A stretch of 32,759 bases of DNA from Shewanella sp. UCD-KL21 (GTDB taxonomy: Bacteria; Pseudomonadota; Gammaproteobacteria; Enterobacterales; Shewanellaceae), in assembly GCF_001957135.1 (NCBI RefSeq), contig NZ_MPHK01000031.1, forward strand, positions 317 through 33,075, read 5' to 3'. Below, in pieces: positions 1 through 8,761 of this stretch (positions are counted from its first letter, which is position 1; each line of letters opens with the position of its first letter). The notes beneath the pieces are model-generated. The model was not told the DNA's origin, made no database searches, and worked only from the letters and a program-made list of their open reading frames with translations. The position numbers were made by a program, and so were the translations under genes.

Positions 1-243
1 CCTTTTGAATGCGTCTTTGTCCATAGGTATTATCGCTAAACTCGGCAATATTCTTCACCCATTGCAATATCTCTTGATGCTCTGTATCAACAGGAGCCAG
101 AGACTTTCGCTTTTGATAGCTGTAGTAATTATTGTTTTTCACACCCAACACGTGACACATTAATATCACAGGCCAGATCTTCTTATTTTGGGCAATAAAC
201 GCGTATTTTACTTCGTTTCTTTGGCAAAGAAGACCGTCGCTTT
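1..243 (-). CDS. IS3-family transposase OrfB, N-terminal part (frameshifted from OrfA, truncated by window edge)
   Basis: In the -1 frame relative to OrfA the minus strand reads NEVKYAFIAQNKKIWPVILM and then CHVLGVKNNNYYSYQKR. This is the standard start of the OrfB HTH_21 region that precedes the DDE integrase core. The frame is open through position 1 (ending NTYGQRRIQK), so the catalytic DDE residues lie outside the window. Expression is expected as an OrfAB fusion after -1 slippage at the A7 run at 241-247. The upper coordinate given is the slippage point, not a start codon. No disabling mutation is visible in the part seen. Confidence 0.82.
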
Positions 244-501
244 TTTTAATATCTCACGTTCCATTTCTAAGCGCTTTACTTGTGCTTTTAGCTTGCGGAT
301 CTCCTCCTGTTCAGGAGTCAACTTGCCATTACCTCTAAATGCATGACCATCATCATTTTCTGCTTCTTTTATCCAGCGACCGAGTAGTTGAGGAGTCACC
401 TCTAAATTTCTAGCTGCTTCAGCAATACTGTAATTTTGCTCTCTTACCAGTGCAATGGCATCAAGCTTGAATTCTTTTGAATAGGATTTACGTGTTTTCA
501 T
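208..501 (-). CDS. IS3-family transposase OrfA (helix-turn-helix subunit)
   Basis: This 97-residue protein is the DNA-binding half of an IS3 transposase. The N-terminal half is a transposase_8/HTH domain (KSYSKEFKLDAIALV, then IAEAARNLEV, then a WIKEAE segment). The C-terminal half (about 60-90) is a leucine-zipper-like coiled coil (EEIRKLKAQVKRLEMEREIL) that multimerises OrfA and OrfAB in this family. It ends with ILKKATVFFAKETK, the common IS3 OrfA tail. The run of seven A residues coding for LKK (minus strand, 247-241) is a probable -1 slippage site that would fuse OrfA to OrfB. The gene looks intact. Confidence 0.93.
   Translation of the reverse strand: MKTRKSYSKEFKLDAIALVREQNYSIAEAARNLEVTPQLLGRWIKEAENDDGHAFRGNGKLTPEQEEIRKLKAQVKRLEMEREILKKATVFFAKETK
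238..247 (-). promoter_or_regulatory. Probable -1 ribosomal slippage site of the IS3 transposase
   Basis: On the minus strand the orfA frame reads TTA AAA AAA GCG, giving a run of seven A residues. Slipping back one base here joins orfA to the orfB frame, which then runs open through QRNEVKYAFIAQ. The A-rich heptamer and its place near the 3' end of orfA match programmed frameshifting known in IS3 elements. A downstream stimulatory structure was not worked out. Confidence 0.6.
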
Positions 502-550
502 TTGAATCTCCAGTTAAATCAATTATGTCTTAACTGGGTTAGTCGTATCA

Positions 551-1105
551 ATTAAACCACGTCAAAGCTTTTGTTCTACTTTCCTTATTTTATTTCTAGG
601 TGTGAATATTTATTTTTTTAGAAATAGGTTTAATGAAGATAAAGAGTTTTTGCTAAATAAAATTGATGAGAAATTTCAAAATGCTCAAAGCAGTAACTTA
701 AGTTTAATTAAAACTGAAATGAATCTATTTGATAAAAAATTGGAAATTTCTTATCAAGAAAAAGCAAGTGAACTCTCAAAAAAATACGCATCAACTGTAG
801 CTTCAAATCTATATGCAATTCAGACCTTAACGGTTCAAATAAAAGAGCTAGAACTAGAAAACACAATATCAGATGGTTGTAAAGAAAATGTTTTAACTGA
901 ATATTTTCGCCTAGCCGAAGAGATTCAAAAACTTGGTATAAGTTATGATTGGAAACTTTCAAGATGCCTTATTGATGCAAAAGAATTACTAGAGGATGGT
1001 ATTAAACTTGATCCAATGGAGTACCCCGAAATTACTTCCTTTCTTAATTCACTACCTAATCAATTTAACGACGTTGTAGGAACAATCAGAAAGTTCTTAG
1101 CATAA
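551..1105 (+). pseudogene. AT-rich hypothetical gene, 5' end removed or separated by the IS3 insertion
   Basis: A possible GTG start at 602 would give 167 residues, but the frame stays open upstream to the IS junction at 551. That extra stretch reads SFCSTFLILFLGVNIYFF, a clear transmembrane helix running straight into the basic RNRF. The helix would be cut by a start at 602, so the original gene probably began further upstream and was interrupted by the IS. The rest is soluble and helix-rich, with a coiled-coil-like part (KIDEKFQNAQSSN, QIKELELENT) and no catalytic motif I recognise. The reading frame is uninterrupted to the TAA at 1103. Base composition is much more AT-rich than the genes around it, which suggests acquired DNA. 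Function unknown. Confidence 0.6.
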
Positions 1106-1128
1106 TAGACATATAATTAGTTTGCGCC

Positions 1129-1167
1129 AAAAAAAACCAGCCACTTTTCCAAGTAGGCTGGTTTTTT
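1129..1167. terminator. Bidirectional intrinsic terminator between the hypothetical gene and lysS
   Basis: AAAAAACCAGCC (1131-1142) pairs with GGCTGGTTTTTT (1156-1167) around a 13-nt loop. The flanking A and T runs make a U-tract on either strand, so it can end both the plus-strand hypothetical gene and minus-strand lysS. Confidence 0.85.
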
Positions 1168-1202
1168 AATAGTAATTATTAAGCCAACGGCTTAATCAAC
1201 AA

Positions 1203-2705
1203 TTACGCTTCTGGGCGCATCGCTGGGAACAAAATCACGTCACGAATAGTGTGCGTGTTAGTGAACAACATCACTAAACGATCGATACCAATACCTTGAC
1301 CTGCAGTTGGTGGTAAACCGTGTTCTAGTGCGCGGATATAATCTGCATCGTAGAACATCGCTTCATCATCACCGGCATCTTTCGCATCAACTTGCGCTTT
1401 AAAGCGGTTGTCTTGATCTTGTGCATCGTTAAGCTCAGAGAAACCATTTGCCACTTCACGGCCGCCGATGAAGAACTCAAAACGGTCAGTGATGAAATGG
1501 TTATCGTCGTTACGACGTGCAAGTGGTGAAATGTCAGCTGGGTAACCGGTAATGAACGTAGGTTGCATTAACTTAGGCTCTGCGGTTTCACCAAAGATTT
1601 CTTCAAGTAGTTGACCACAAGTCCAGAACTTCTCGATAGTCATGCCAAGGCTCTTAGCCAAGTCACGCATGAACTCAACGTCTTTAACTTCTTCGTAAGT
1701 CATAGACTGAATGGTTGCGTTGTCTGGGTTGTACTGTTTGATAGCATCTAGCATGCTCATACGTGCGTATGGGCCGCCAAAATCAACAGTATGCTCACCG
1801 TATGGTAGCTTGGTTGAACCACAAAGTTCAGTGGCAATCGAGCTTAGCATTTCTTCGGTAAGATCCATTAAATCTTTGTAGTCAGCGTACGCCATATAGA
1901 ATTCCATCATGGTGAATTCTGGGTTATGACGTGGAGACAAACCTTCGTTACGGAAGTTACGGTTTACTTCAAATACACGCTCAAAACCACCAACCACTAA
2001 ACGCTTAAGGTATAGCTCAGGTGCGATACGTAAGTACATCGCCATATCAAGTGCGTTATGGTGAGTTTCAAACGGACGCGCGGTTGCGCCACCTGGGATG
2101 CTGTGCATCATTGGGGTTTCAACTTCCATGAACTCTTTTTTGATCATGAAGTTACGGATTGCTGAAACCACTTTAGAGCGCATAATAAATGCATTACGTG
2201 ACTCTTCGTTAACGATAAGGTCAACGTAACGTTGACGGTAACGGGTTTCTTGATCTGATAGACCGTGGAACTTTTCAGGCAGTGGACGCAATGCTTTCGT
2301 TAGCAATTGGTACTGCTCCATGTTCACGTATAAGTCGCCTTTACCAGAAAGGTGCAGCTTACCGGTTACACCGATGATGTCACCGATGTCTAAACCTTGG
2401 AATGTGGCTTTAAGATCTTTTTGAACATCTTTACCCGCATAGGCTTGGATGCGACCAGAGACATCTTGGATAACCAAGAATGGGCCACGTTTTGCCATAA
2501 TACGGCCAGCAATTGAACAGTTAACGTCCATGCCTTCAAGCTCTTCTTTGGTGTGATGTCCGTATTGCGCTTGAATATCGGCGGCCTTGTGTTTGCGATC
2601 GAAGTTATTTGGGTGACCATTTGCAGGGCAGTTTTCGCGGATGTGATCTAGTTTCGCGCGACGTTCTGCAATTAACTTGTTTTCGTCTTGGGTTTGTTCA
2701 GTCAT
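1203..2705 (-). CDS. lysS: Lysyl-tRNA synthetase, class II
   Basis: LysS charges tRNA-Lys with lysine using ATP in the cytoplasm. The 500 residues match the usual ~505. The N-terminal OB-fold anticodon-binding domain (about 60-150) includes GRIMAKRGPFLVIQD. The class II catalytic core follows: GGATARPFETHHNALD, the RIAPELYLKRL segment, motif 2 as NRNFRNEGLSPRHNPEFTMM, and motif 3 near the C-terminus as GQGIGIDRLVMLF. The ATG at 2705 is preceded by a purine-rich GAGAGAAGAAG on the minus strand. It begins 12 bp after the prfB stop, so the two genes form a prfB-lysS operon as in E. coli. The bidirectional hairpin at 1129-1167 ends the transcript. Confidence 0.98.
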   Translation of the reverse strand: MTEQTQDENKLIAERRAKLDHIRENCPANGHPNNFDRKHKAADIQAQYGHHTKEELEGMDVNCSIAGRIMAKRGPFLVIQDVSGRIQAYAGKDVQKDLKATFQGLDIGDIIGVTGKLHLSGKGDLYVNMEQYQLLTKALRPLPEKFHGLSDQETRYRQRYVDLIVNEESRNAFIMRSKVVSAIRNFMIKKEFMEVETPMMHSIPGGATARPFETHHNALDMAMYLRIAPELYLKRLVVGGFERVFEVNRNFRNEGLSPRHNPEFTMMEFYMAYADYKDLMDLTEEMLSSIATELCGSTKLPYGEHTVDFGGPYARMSMLDAIKQYNPDNATIQSMTYEEVKDVEFMRDLAKSLGMTIEKFWTCGQLLEEIFGETAEPKLMQPTFITGYPADISPLARRNDDNHFITDRFEFFIGGREVANGFSELNDAQDQDNRFKAQVDAKDAGDDEAMFYDADYIRALEHGLPPTAGQGIGIDRLVMLFTNTHTIRDVILFPAMRPEA

Positions 2706-2717
2706 CTTCTTCTCTCG

Positions 2718-3816
2718 TTAAAGGCCAGATTTAAGGCTAGCTTCAATAAACTTGTCCAAGTCGCCATCTAAGACGCTTTGGGTATTTCGGTTTTCAACAC
2801 CGGTACGTAAATCTTTAATACGGGCATCATCAAGCACGTATGAACGGATTTGGCTGCCCCAACCAATATCTGATTTGGCATCTTCCGCGGCTTGCTTATC
2901 AGCGTTCTGTTTGAGCATTTCTAACTCATACAGTTTAGCTTTTAATTGTTTCATTGCAGCGTCACGGTTCTTATGTTGCGAACGGTCATTTTGACACTGC
3001 ACCACAGTATTAGTGGGTAAATGGGTAATACGTATCGCTGATTCGGTTTTGTTGACGTGCTGACCACCTGCACCTGAGGCGCGGTAGGTATCAATACGTA
3101 AATCAGATGGATTGATATCAATCTCAATCGAGTCGTCAATTTCTGGGTAAACGAATACCGAACAGAAAGAGGTGTGACGCTTACCTGACGAATCAAACGG
3201 TGATTTACGCACTAAACGGTGTACGCCAGTTTCAGTTCGCAATGAACCAAAAGCATATTCGCCATTAAACTTAATGGTTGCGCCTTTAATACCGGCCACA
3301 TCACCGTCGGTGACTTCCATTAATTCAGGTTTGTAATCGTGGGCTTCACCCCAACGAAGATACATACGCAATACCATATTGGCCCAATCTTGCGCCTCGG
3401 TACCACCCGATCCTGATTGAATGTCTAAGTAGCAGTCTGCAGCATCATGTGGGCCCGAGAACATACGGCGGAATTCAAGTTCTTCCAAACGTTTCTCAAG
3501 TCCATCTAATTCTGTGCTGGCATCGTTAAAGGTTTCTTCATCATCTTCTTCGATGGCAAGTTCAACCAGTCCTTCAATATCTTCAAGGCCGCTGTCCATA
3601 TCATCGATCGTTTTCACGACGGCTTCTAGGGCGCTGCGCTCTTTACCTAAGGCTTGAGCATTTTCTGGATCATTCCAAACTTCTGCACTTTCAAGCTCTC
3701 TGCTGACTTCTTCTAAACGCTCACTTTTGGCAGCGTAGTCAAAGATACCCCCGAAGAAGTTCGGTGCGGTCAGCGAGTTCCTTGATCTTGAATTTAACTG
3801 GATTTACTTCAAACAT
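2718..3816 (-). CDS. prfB: Peptide chain release factor 2, made by programmed +1 frameshift
   Basis: RF2 recognises UGA and UAA stop codons and triggers peptide release on the ribosome. Translation starts at the ATG at 3816 (MFEVNPVKFKIKEL) and reaches an in-frame TGA at codon 26 (3741-3739). A +1 shift from CTT there continues into the main frame, giving 365 residues, the same length as the E. coli protein. After the shift the stop-codon-recognition tripeptide SPF falls at 205-207 and the catalytic GGQ at 250-252, matching E. coli numbering. Residue 246 is Ala (RASGAGGQ), as in most bacteria rather than the Thr of E. coli K-12. A naive annotation would begin at Met67 (3617) and lose the N-terminal domain. 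lysS follows after 12 bp. Confidence 0.97.
3738..3753 (-). promoter_or_regulatory. prfB: prfB autoregulatory +1 frameshift site
   Basis: The minus strand reads CGGGGGTATCTTTGAC. It has an internal Shine-Dalgarno-like GGGGG, a 3-nt spacer, the slippery CTT and an in-frame TGA followed by C, a weak termination context. This is the known RF2 feedback switch: low RF2 slows termination at UGA and favours the shift that makes more RF2. Confidence 0.96.
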
Positions 3817-4438
3817 GAATTTTCTACTTAATTTAGCGGTAAACAATACAATTAACCGCGCATTTTACCCCATGACTGCCACTAAACCTAGCGCTCAGAG
3901 GCGATTATTAACAAACATTAGTGGAATTGTTGATAACAAGGAAAAAACCGCCCATCAGCAAGCTGAACCACAAGCTGTGTTATTGGCTAAAAATGTCAGC
4001 AAATGGTTCAAACCCAAGGTGTTACCCTAGCTAAAAATGCTTCATCAAGCCGCTGACTGCTAATGTAACCTGATTAGTATTGATTGCTAAAAAAGCGTTA
4101 ACTTGCGACGTATTAGCGCCTTTTACTCAGCACATTTACAACAATTTCTTTTAAATCTGCACGTTACTACCCTTAGCTTTAAACTTTTATCAGCACTTGA
4201 ATATGGCCGCGATCAACTACCAATAGCAGCAAGATCAATTTATACCCAAAACCGTGACGCAGCCCCATTTAAAGCCAAAACAAAGCGAGCCAAATCACAA
4301 AGCCACACCCAAGCGTGACAAGGGTTACAAAAGCTTATTTCACTTGCTCAGCTTAATTCTGTTCATCTAAAAATAGGTATATTTTGTAGAGCTAATAAAA
4401 GGCAAAAATTTAGCCTGTAATAACCCCTACAAGGCCTA
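3817..4438. other. 622-bp gene-poor spacer between prfB and the formate dehydrogenase gene
   Basis: The spacer must hold the prfB promoter (read to the left) and the promoter of the gene at 4442 (read to the right). Two plus-strand open frames occur. The first contains a 52-codon stretch from an ATG at 3872 to 4030; the second starts at a TTG at 4103 and ends at 4318. Neither has a good ribosome-binding site or a recognisable domain, and the first runs out of prfB antisense DNA. I see no convincing gene, tRNA or clean terminator. In E. coli and many relatives recJ lies directly upstream of prfB; it is absent here. Confidence 0.5.
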
Positions 4439-7400
4439 GTGATGATTACTCTCAAAATAGATGGCGTGGCGTTAACTGTCAGTGCTGATAAAAATATTCT
4501 TCAAGCCGCTCGCGATGGCGGGATAAACATTCCTAGCTTATGCGATCCTGCAAACGGCAATGCCCAGCACAGCGATGGCAAACAAGCCTGTAATCTTTGT
4601 GTGGTTGATATCAAAAATCACGATGGCAGCTGCCGCAAAGTAAAAGCCTGTGAAACCCCTGTTGCCAGTGACATGCACATTACCACCCAAACCGCTGAGT
4701 TAAGCAAGTTACGCCAAGCGGCGTTAACTACTATTTTGTCTGATCACTTTGCTGACTGTGAAGCGCCCTGCCAGCAAGCCTGCCCTGCAGGGGTGGATAT
4801 TCAAAGTTATCTGTTTCATATCGCCCAAGGTAATCATACCGAAGCAGTAAAAGTGATTAAGCAAACCTTGCCCTTGCCATTGTCTATTGGCCGTGTTTGC
4901 CCAGCTTTTTGTGAAGCCGAGTGTCGCCGAGGCTTGGTTGATGAGCCAGTGGCCATTAGACAATTAAAGCGCCACGCCGCCGATTTAGACCTTGCCGATG
5001 AGCACAGCTATCAAATTGAAAAGCTGCCTGCTACCGGTAAAAAAGTCGCCATTATTGGTAGTGGCCCTGCGGGTTTAAGTGCTGGCTATTTTTTATCAAA
5101 CCAAGGCCATCAGGTGCGCATTTTTGAGTCTATGCCCAAAGCGGGCGGCTGGCTGCGTTATGGCATTCCTGAGTATCGTTTACCTAAAGATATTCTTGAT
5201 AAAGAAATTGAGTTACTTAGCCAAAATGGCCTAGACATTGTCACTAATACCCGCCTAGGTGAAGATGTTCATCTAAAGCAACTTACCGATGATTACGATG
5301 CTGTGTGTTTAGCCATTGGCGCTCAAAAAGCGGTGGCGATGAACTACCCGGGCAGTGATTTAAAAGGCTGTTACTTAGGGGTGGATTACCTGCGGGATTA
5401 CTGCACTGAGCAAAGCTATCAAATCGGTCATAAAGTTGCGGTAATTGGCGGTGGTAATACCGCCATTGATTGCGCCCGCACCGCCGTGCGCGCCGGCTAT
5501 GATGTCACCTTAATTTATCGCCGTACCCGTGCTGATATGCCAGCAGAGCCTTATGAAATTCATGAAGCTGAAGTTGAAGGGGTGAAGTTTCACTTTTTAA
5601 CCAATCCGCTTAACAATATCGCTAATGAAGACGGCCAAGTCACTGCCATTGAGCTAGCAAAAATGGCCTTGGGTGAGCCAGATGCATCAGGGCGGCGCTC
5701 ACCCAAAGCCACTGGCGAAAGCTTTATTGAAGCCTTTGATACTGTGATAGCTGCGGTGTCGCAAACCCCAGATATGAGCTTTATGGAAGATCCTAACAGT
5801 CACCTCACCACAGGTGAACTGGCGCTAACCCGCTGGAATACCTTTATTGGCTGTGAGCACACCATGTCTGCTGGGGTTGATAAACTGTTTGTAATTGGAG
5901 ACTCGCGCCGCGGCCCAGCAACGGCGGTGGCGGCCATTGGGGATGGCCGTAAAGCCGCTGTCGCCATTGATAAATTACTGCACGAGGGGCTAAATTGCGC
6001 CTTAACTCCAAAACAATTTAATGCAGCTAAAGCACCTAAAACTGCTGAATTATCAGCCGAGTTATACCCTAGCATTGCTGCAAAACCTCGCTACAAAATG
6101 GCTGAGCTTAGCGCCATTGAGCGTCAGCTAAATTTCAATGAAGTGGAGTTAGGCTATGCGCCCGATGAAGCAATGCAAGAAGCTGCCCGCTGTTTAGAGT
6201 GTGCTTGCCAGGCCAATACCGATTGTAAATTACGTGATTATGCCACTGAATATCATGTGCAGTCAGAGCAATTAGACAGCGCCAATGCACGCCAATTTGC
6301 GGTGGATAAAACCAGCCCGTTTATTCAGTTTGATGCCAACCGCTGTATTAGCTGCGGCAAATGCGTCGATATTTGTGGTCAGCAAAGTGGTCACAATGCC
6401 ATTCAGTTCACTAAAGACAGCTTCCAAGCATTACCGAATCAATTAACCGATGAGCGCCAAGCACCTCGGGTTGGCTTTAGTGCCAGCATGGCCGACAGTG
6501 ATTGTGTGCAATGTGGTAACTGCGTGCAAGTGTGCCCAACTGGTGCGCTGGTTGATGCCCGTGATAAACGCCAAGGCGATGAAGAGCAGTTAACTACCAC
6601 CTCGACCATTTGTACTTACTGTGGTGTGGGTTGTCGTATCGAAGTCAGCGTGTCACCGACCACAGGCAAAATTTGCCATGTAAAAGGCAGTAAACACTCT
6701 GATGTTAACGATGGCATGTTGTGCGTTAAGGGCCGCTTTGGCTTTGACTTTATTCAAAGCGAGCAACGCTTAACCACGCCGCTTATTCGTAAAATGGGCG
6801 AGCTGATCCCTTGCAGTTGGGATGAAGCGCTAGATACCATTGCCGATAATTTTGCCAAGGTAAAAGCTGAAGCAGGCGCTGATGCCATTGCCACTTTAGC
6901 CTCAGCCAAAGCCACCAATGAAGATAACTACCTCATTCAAAAGTTTGTTCGCAGCGTATTAGGCACCAATAATATCGACCATTGTGCCCGTTTGTGTCAT
7001 GCCAGTACCGTGTCTGCCCTGCAACTCAGTTTGGGCAGCGGCGCGATGACCAATGATATTCCGGGGATCAAAGAGTCTGACTTAATCTTTATCTTAGGTT
7101 CAGATACTTGCAATGCGCATCCGATTATTGCCTCAAGAATTAAACAGGCCATTCGCTCCCATGGCGCCCGCTTGATCGTGGCCGATCCTAAGCGGGTCTC
7201 CATTGCTGATGACGCCTGTTTATACGTAGCGCAAAAGCCCGGCTCTGATGTGGTGCTACTTAACGCGATTATGGCTGAGATCATTCGTCATGATTGGCAT
7301 GACAAAGACTATATCAACGCCCATACCCAAGGCTTTGAGGCAGTGATGCAAGAAGTGCTTAAGCCTGAATATCAGTTGCAAAATGCCACCAAGATTTGTG

Positions 7401-8659
7401 GGGTTAGCGCTGAGGATATTGCCCAAATGGCGCGTTATATTGGCACAGCGGAGAAAACCGCAGTCTACTACGCTATGGGCATAACCCAGCACACCTCAGG
7501 CCATGACAATGTCACTGCTATCTCTAACCTGCAAATGCTCTGTGGCAATTTAGGTAAAGTGGGCGCTGGCATTAATCCACTGCGTGGCCAAAGTAATGTC
7601 CAAGGGGCGTGTGATATGGGCGCGCTGCCAAATTACTACACTGGCTATCAGCGAGTTGATAATCCTATTGTACGTGACAAGTTTGAGCAGTTCTGGCAAA
7701 CACCGCTGTCAGCCACCGAGGGCTTAACCGCCACTGAAGTGATGCATGCTATTACCGAAGATAAAGTTAAAGCCTTATACGTCATGGGCGAAAACCCTGT
7801 GCTGAGCGACCCTGATCAAGCCCATGTGCTTGAAGCTTTGGAGAAACTGCCGTTTTTAGTGGTGCAAGATATCTTCTTAACTGAAACCGCCAAGTATGCT
7901 GATGTGGTGTTACCTGCGGCATCATTTGCTGAAAAACAGGGCCACTTTACCAATACTGAACGCCGAGTGCAGCGCCTAGAAGCGGTATTAACCCCGCCAG
8001 GTGAAGCCCGTGCAGATTGGCAAATCATTCAAGATATTGCCAATAAACTGGGCGCTAACTGGCACTACCCAAATGAGCAAGCGATCACTAACGAGATCAA
8101 TCAAGTAACCCCGCAATATCAAGGGATCACTTGGGATCGTTTAAGTGCTGATAAACATGGCGTGCCAAGTAAAGGACTGCAGTGGCCTTGTCGTGATGAG
8201 CAACATACGGGAACGCCCGTGCTGCATCAGGATCAACCCATTAAAGGCAAAGGACTATTCACCGCCGTGAGTTATCGCGCCCCAGCAGAATCCACCTGTG
8301 ATGAGTATCCATTGGTATTGTCTACAGGTCGCTTATTAGAGCAGTTCCACACCGGTACTTTAAGCCGCAAAACCAGCGGTTTAGATACTTTAGGCGCGCC
8401 AAGAGTGATGATGTCGGTGTTTGATGCTGAGCGTCTTGGGGTGAGTAATGGCGATAATTTAAAACTGAGTTCCCGCCGCGGCGAAATTGAAATTGCCGCC
8501 TTTGTCACTAAGCGAGCGCAAGCTGGGGTATTATTCTTACCGTTCCACTTTGCTGAAGCGGCGGCGAATAAGTTAACCAATAACGCAGTCGATCCGGTGG
8601 CCAAAATACCTGAGTTTAAAGTCTGCGCTGTTAAAGCGGAGTTAGCCACAGCGGTGTAA
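4439..8659 (+). CDS. Multidomain formate dehydrogenase fused to an NAD(P)H-linked GltD-like flavoprotein
   Basis: This single ~1405-residue polypeptide carries a whole electron-transfer chain. Residues 1-80 are a NuoG-like 2Fe-2S domain (C35, C51, C54 and C65 or C71). Residues ~100-560 are a GltD/SfrB-like flavoprotein with a Cys-rich entry (C107, C111, C115; C154, C158, C162), an FAD motif GSGPAGLSAG (207-216), an NAD(P) motif GGGNTAID (337-344) and GDGRKAA (501-507). Two 4Fe-4S clusters follow (C636/639/642/646 and C689/692/695/699). The molybdopterin catalytic part starts with C725/728/732/762. Its ARLCHAS motif makes C853-H854 the likely Mo ligand and base, so this is a cysteine form, not selenocysteine. 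LRGQSNVQGACDMGALP is typical of formate dehydrogenases. Likely reaction: formate to CO2 with NAD(P)+ reduction, cytosolic since no Tat signal is visible. AAGG at 4431-4434 favours ATG 4442 over GTG 4439. No Fdh accessory gene is adjacent. Substrate assignment is inferred. Confidence 0.88.
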   Translation: MMITLKIDGVALTVSADKNILQAARDGGINIPSLCDPANGNAQHSDGKQACNLCVVDIKNHDGSCRKVKACETPVASDMHITTQTAELSKLRQAALTTILSDHFADCEAPCQQACPAGVDIQSYLFHIAQGNHTEAVKVIKQTLPLPLSIGRVCPAFCEAECRRGLVDEPVAIRQLKRHAADLDLADEHSYQIEKLPATGKKVAIIGSGPAGLSAGYFLSNQGHQVRIFESMPKAGGWLRYGIPEYRLPKDILDKEIELLSQNGLDIVTNTRLGEDVHLKQLTDDYDAVCLAIGAQKAVAMNYPGSDLKGCYLGVDYLRDYCTEQSYQIGHKVAVIGGGNTAIDCARTAVRAGYDVTLIYRRTRADMPAEPYEIHEAEVEGVKFHFLTNPLNNIANEDGQVTAIELAKMALGEPDASGRRSPKATGESFIEAFDTVIAAVSQTPDMSFMEDPNSHLTTGELALTRWNTFIGCEHTMSAGVDKLFVIGDSRRGPATAVAAIGDGRKAAVAIDKLLHEGLNCALTPKQFNAAKAPKTAELSAELYPSIAAKPRYKMAELSAIERQLNFNEVELGYAPDEAMQEAARCLECACQANTDCKLRDYATEYHVQSEQLDSANARQFAVDKTSPFIQFDANRCISCGKCVDICGQQSGHNAIQFTKDSFQALPNQLTDERQAPRVGFSASMADSDCVQCGNCVQVCPTGALVDARDKRQGDEEQLTTTSTICTYCGVGCRIEVSVSPTTGKICHVKGSKHSDVNDGMLCVKGRFGFDFIQSEQRLTTPLIRKMGELIPCSWDEALDTIADNFAKVKAEAGADAIATLASAKATNEDNYLIQKFVRSVLGTNNIDHCARLCHASTVSALQLSLGSGAMTNDIPGIKESDLIFILGSDTCNAHPIIASRIKQAIRSHGARLIVADPKRVSIADDACLYVAQKPGSDVVLLNAIMAEIIRHDWHDKDYINAHTQGFEAVMQEVLKPEYQLQNATKICGVSAEDIAQMARYIGTAEKTAVYYAMGITQHTSGHDNVTAISNLQMLCGNLGKVGAGINPLRGQSNVQGACDMGALPNYYTGYQRVDNPIVRDKFEQFWQTPLSATEGLTATEVMHAITEDKVKALYVMGENPVLSDPDQAHVLEALEKLPFLVVQDIFLTETAKYADVVLPAASFAEKQGHFTNTERRVQRLEAVLTPPGEARADWQIIQDIANKLGANWHYPNEQAITNEINQVTPQYQGITWDRLSADKHGVPSKGLQWPCRDEQHTGTPVLHQDQPIKGKGLFTAVSYRAPAESTCDEYPLVLSTGRLLEQFHTGTLSRKTSGLDTLGAPRVMMSVFDAERLGVSNGDNLKLSSRRGEIEIAAFVTKRAQAGVLFLPFHFAEAAANKLTNNAVDPVAKIPEFKVCAVKAELATAV

Positions 8660-8701
8660 TTCCACGCTCAAATAACAGTAAAACTGACGTAAAAACTAAT
8701 C

Positions 8702-8742
8702 AAAAAGGCAAGCTTAGGTATATCACCAAGCTTGCCTTTTTT
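8702..8742. terminator. Bidirectional terminator between the convergent formate dehydrogenase and chrA genes
   Basis: AAAAAGGCAAGCTT (8702-8715) pairs with AAGCTTGCCTTTTTT (8728-8742); GGT and ACC inside the loop can extend the stem. A and T runs on both sides serve both strands. Confidence 0.85.
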
Positions 8743-8761
8743 ATCGCGATATCGTATTTAG

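Larger units (their letters stand above)
1..550 (-). mobile_element. IS3-family insertion sequence, partial (continues beyond the window start)
   Basis: The element carries an orfA/orfB pair in overlapping frames, the hallmark of IS3. Read on the minus strand it starts near 550 with TGATACGACTAACCCAGTTA, a plausible terminal inverted repeat with the usual TG end. The orfA start codon follows about 50 bp later. Only the first ~80 codons of orfB are inside the window, so the other terminal repeat cannot be seen and the exact end and any target duplication are unconfirmed. Confidence 0.85.

Noticed and set aside
708..962. 84-codon minus-strand frame
   Set aside because: Antisense of the AT-rich hypothetical gene; no ribosome-binding site and no family pattern.
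2718..3617. prfB starting at Met67 with a separate upstream stop
   Set aside because: The CTT-TGA-C frameshift element and the exact motif numbering show that the gene is longer and intact, not broken.
3764..4030. 88-codon plus-strand frame as a gene
   Set aside because: It starts inside the antisense of prfB, has no ribosome-binding site and no recognisable domain.
4103..4318. 71-codon plus-strand frame before the formate dehydrogenase gene
   Set aside because: TTG start with no Shine-Dalgarno, and no domain or membrane pattern; best treated as chance.
4439..8659. Selenocysteine formate dehydrogenase
   Set aside because: The catalytic position is an ordinary cysteine codon (ARLCHAS) and no in-frame TGA exists.
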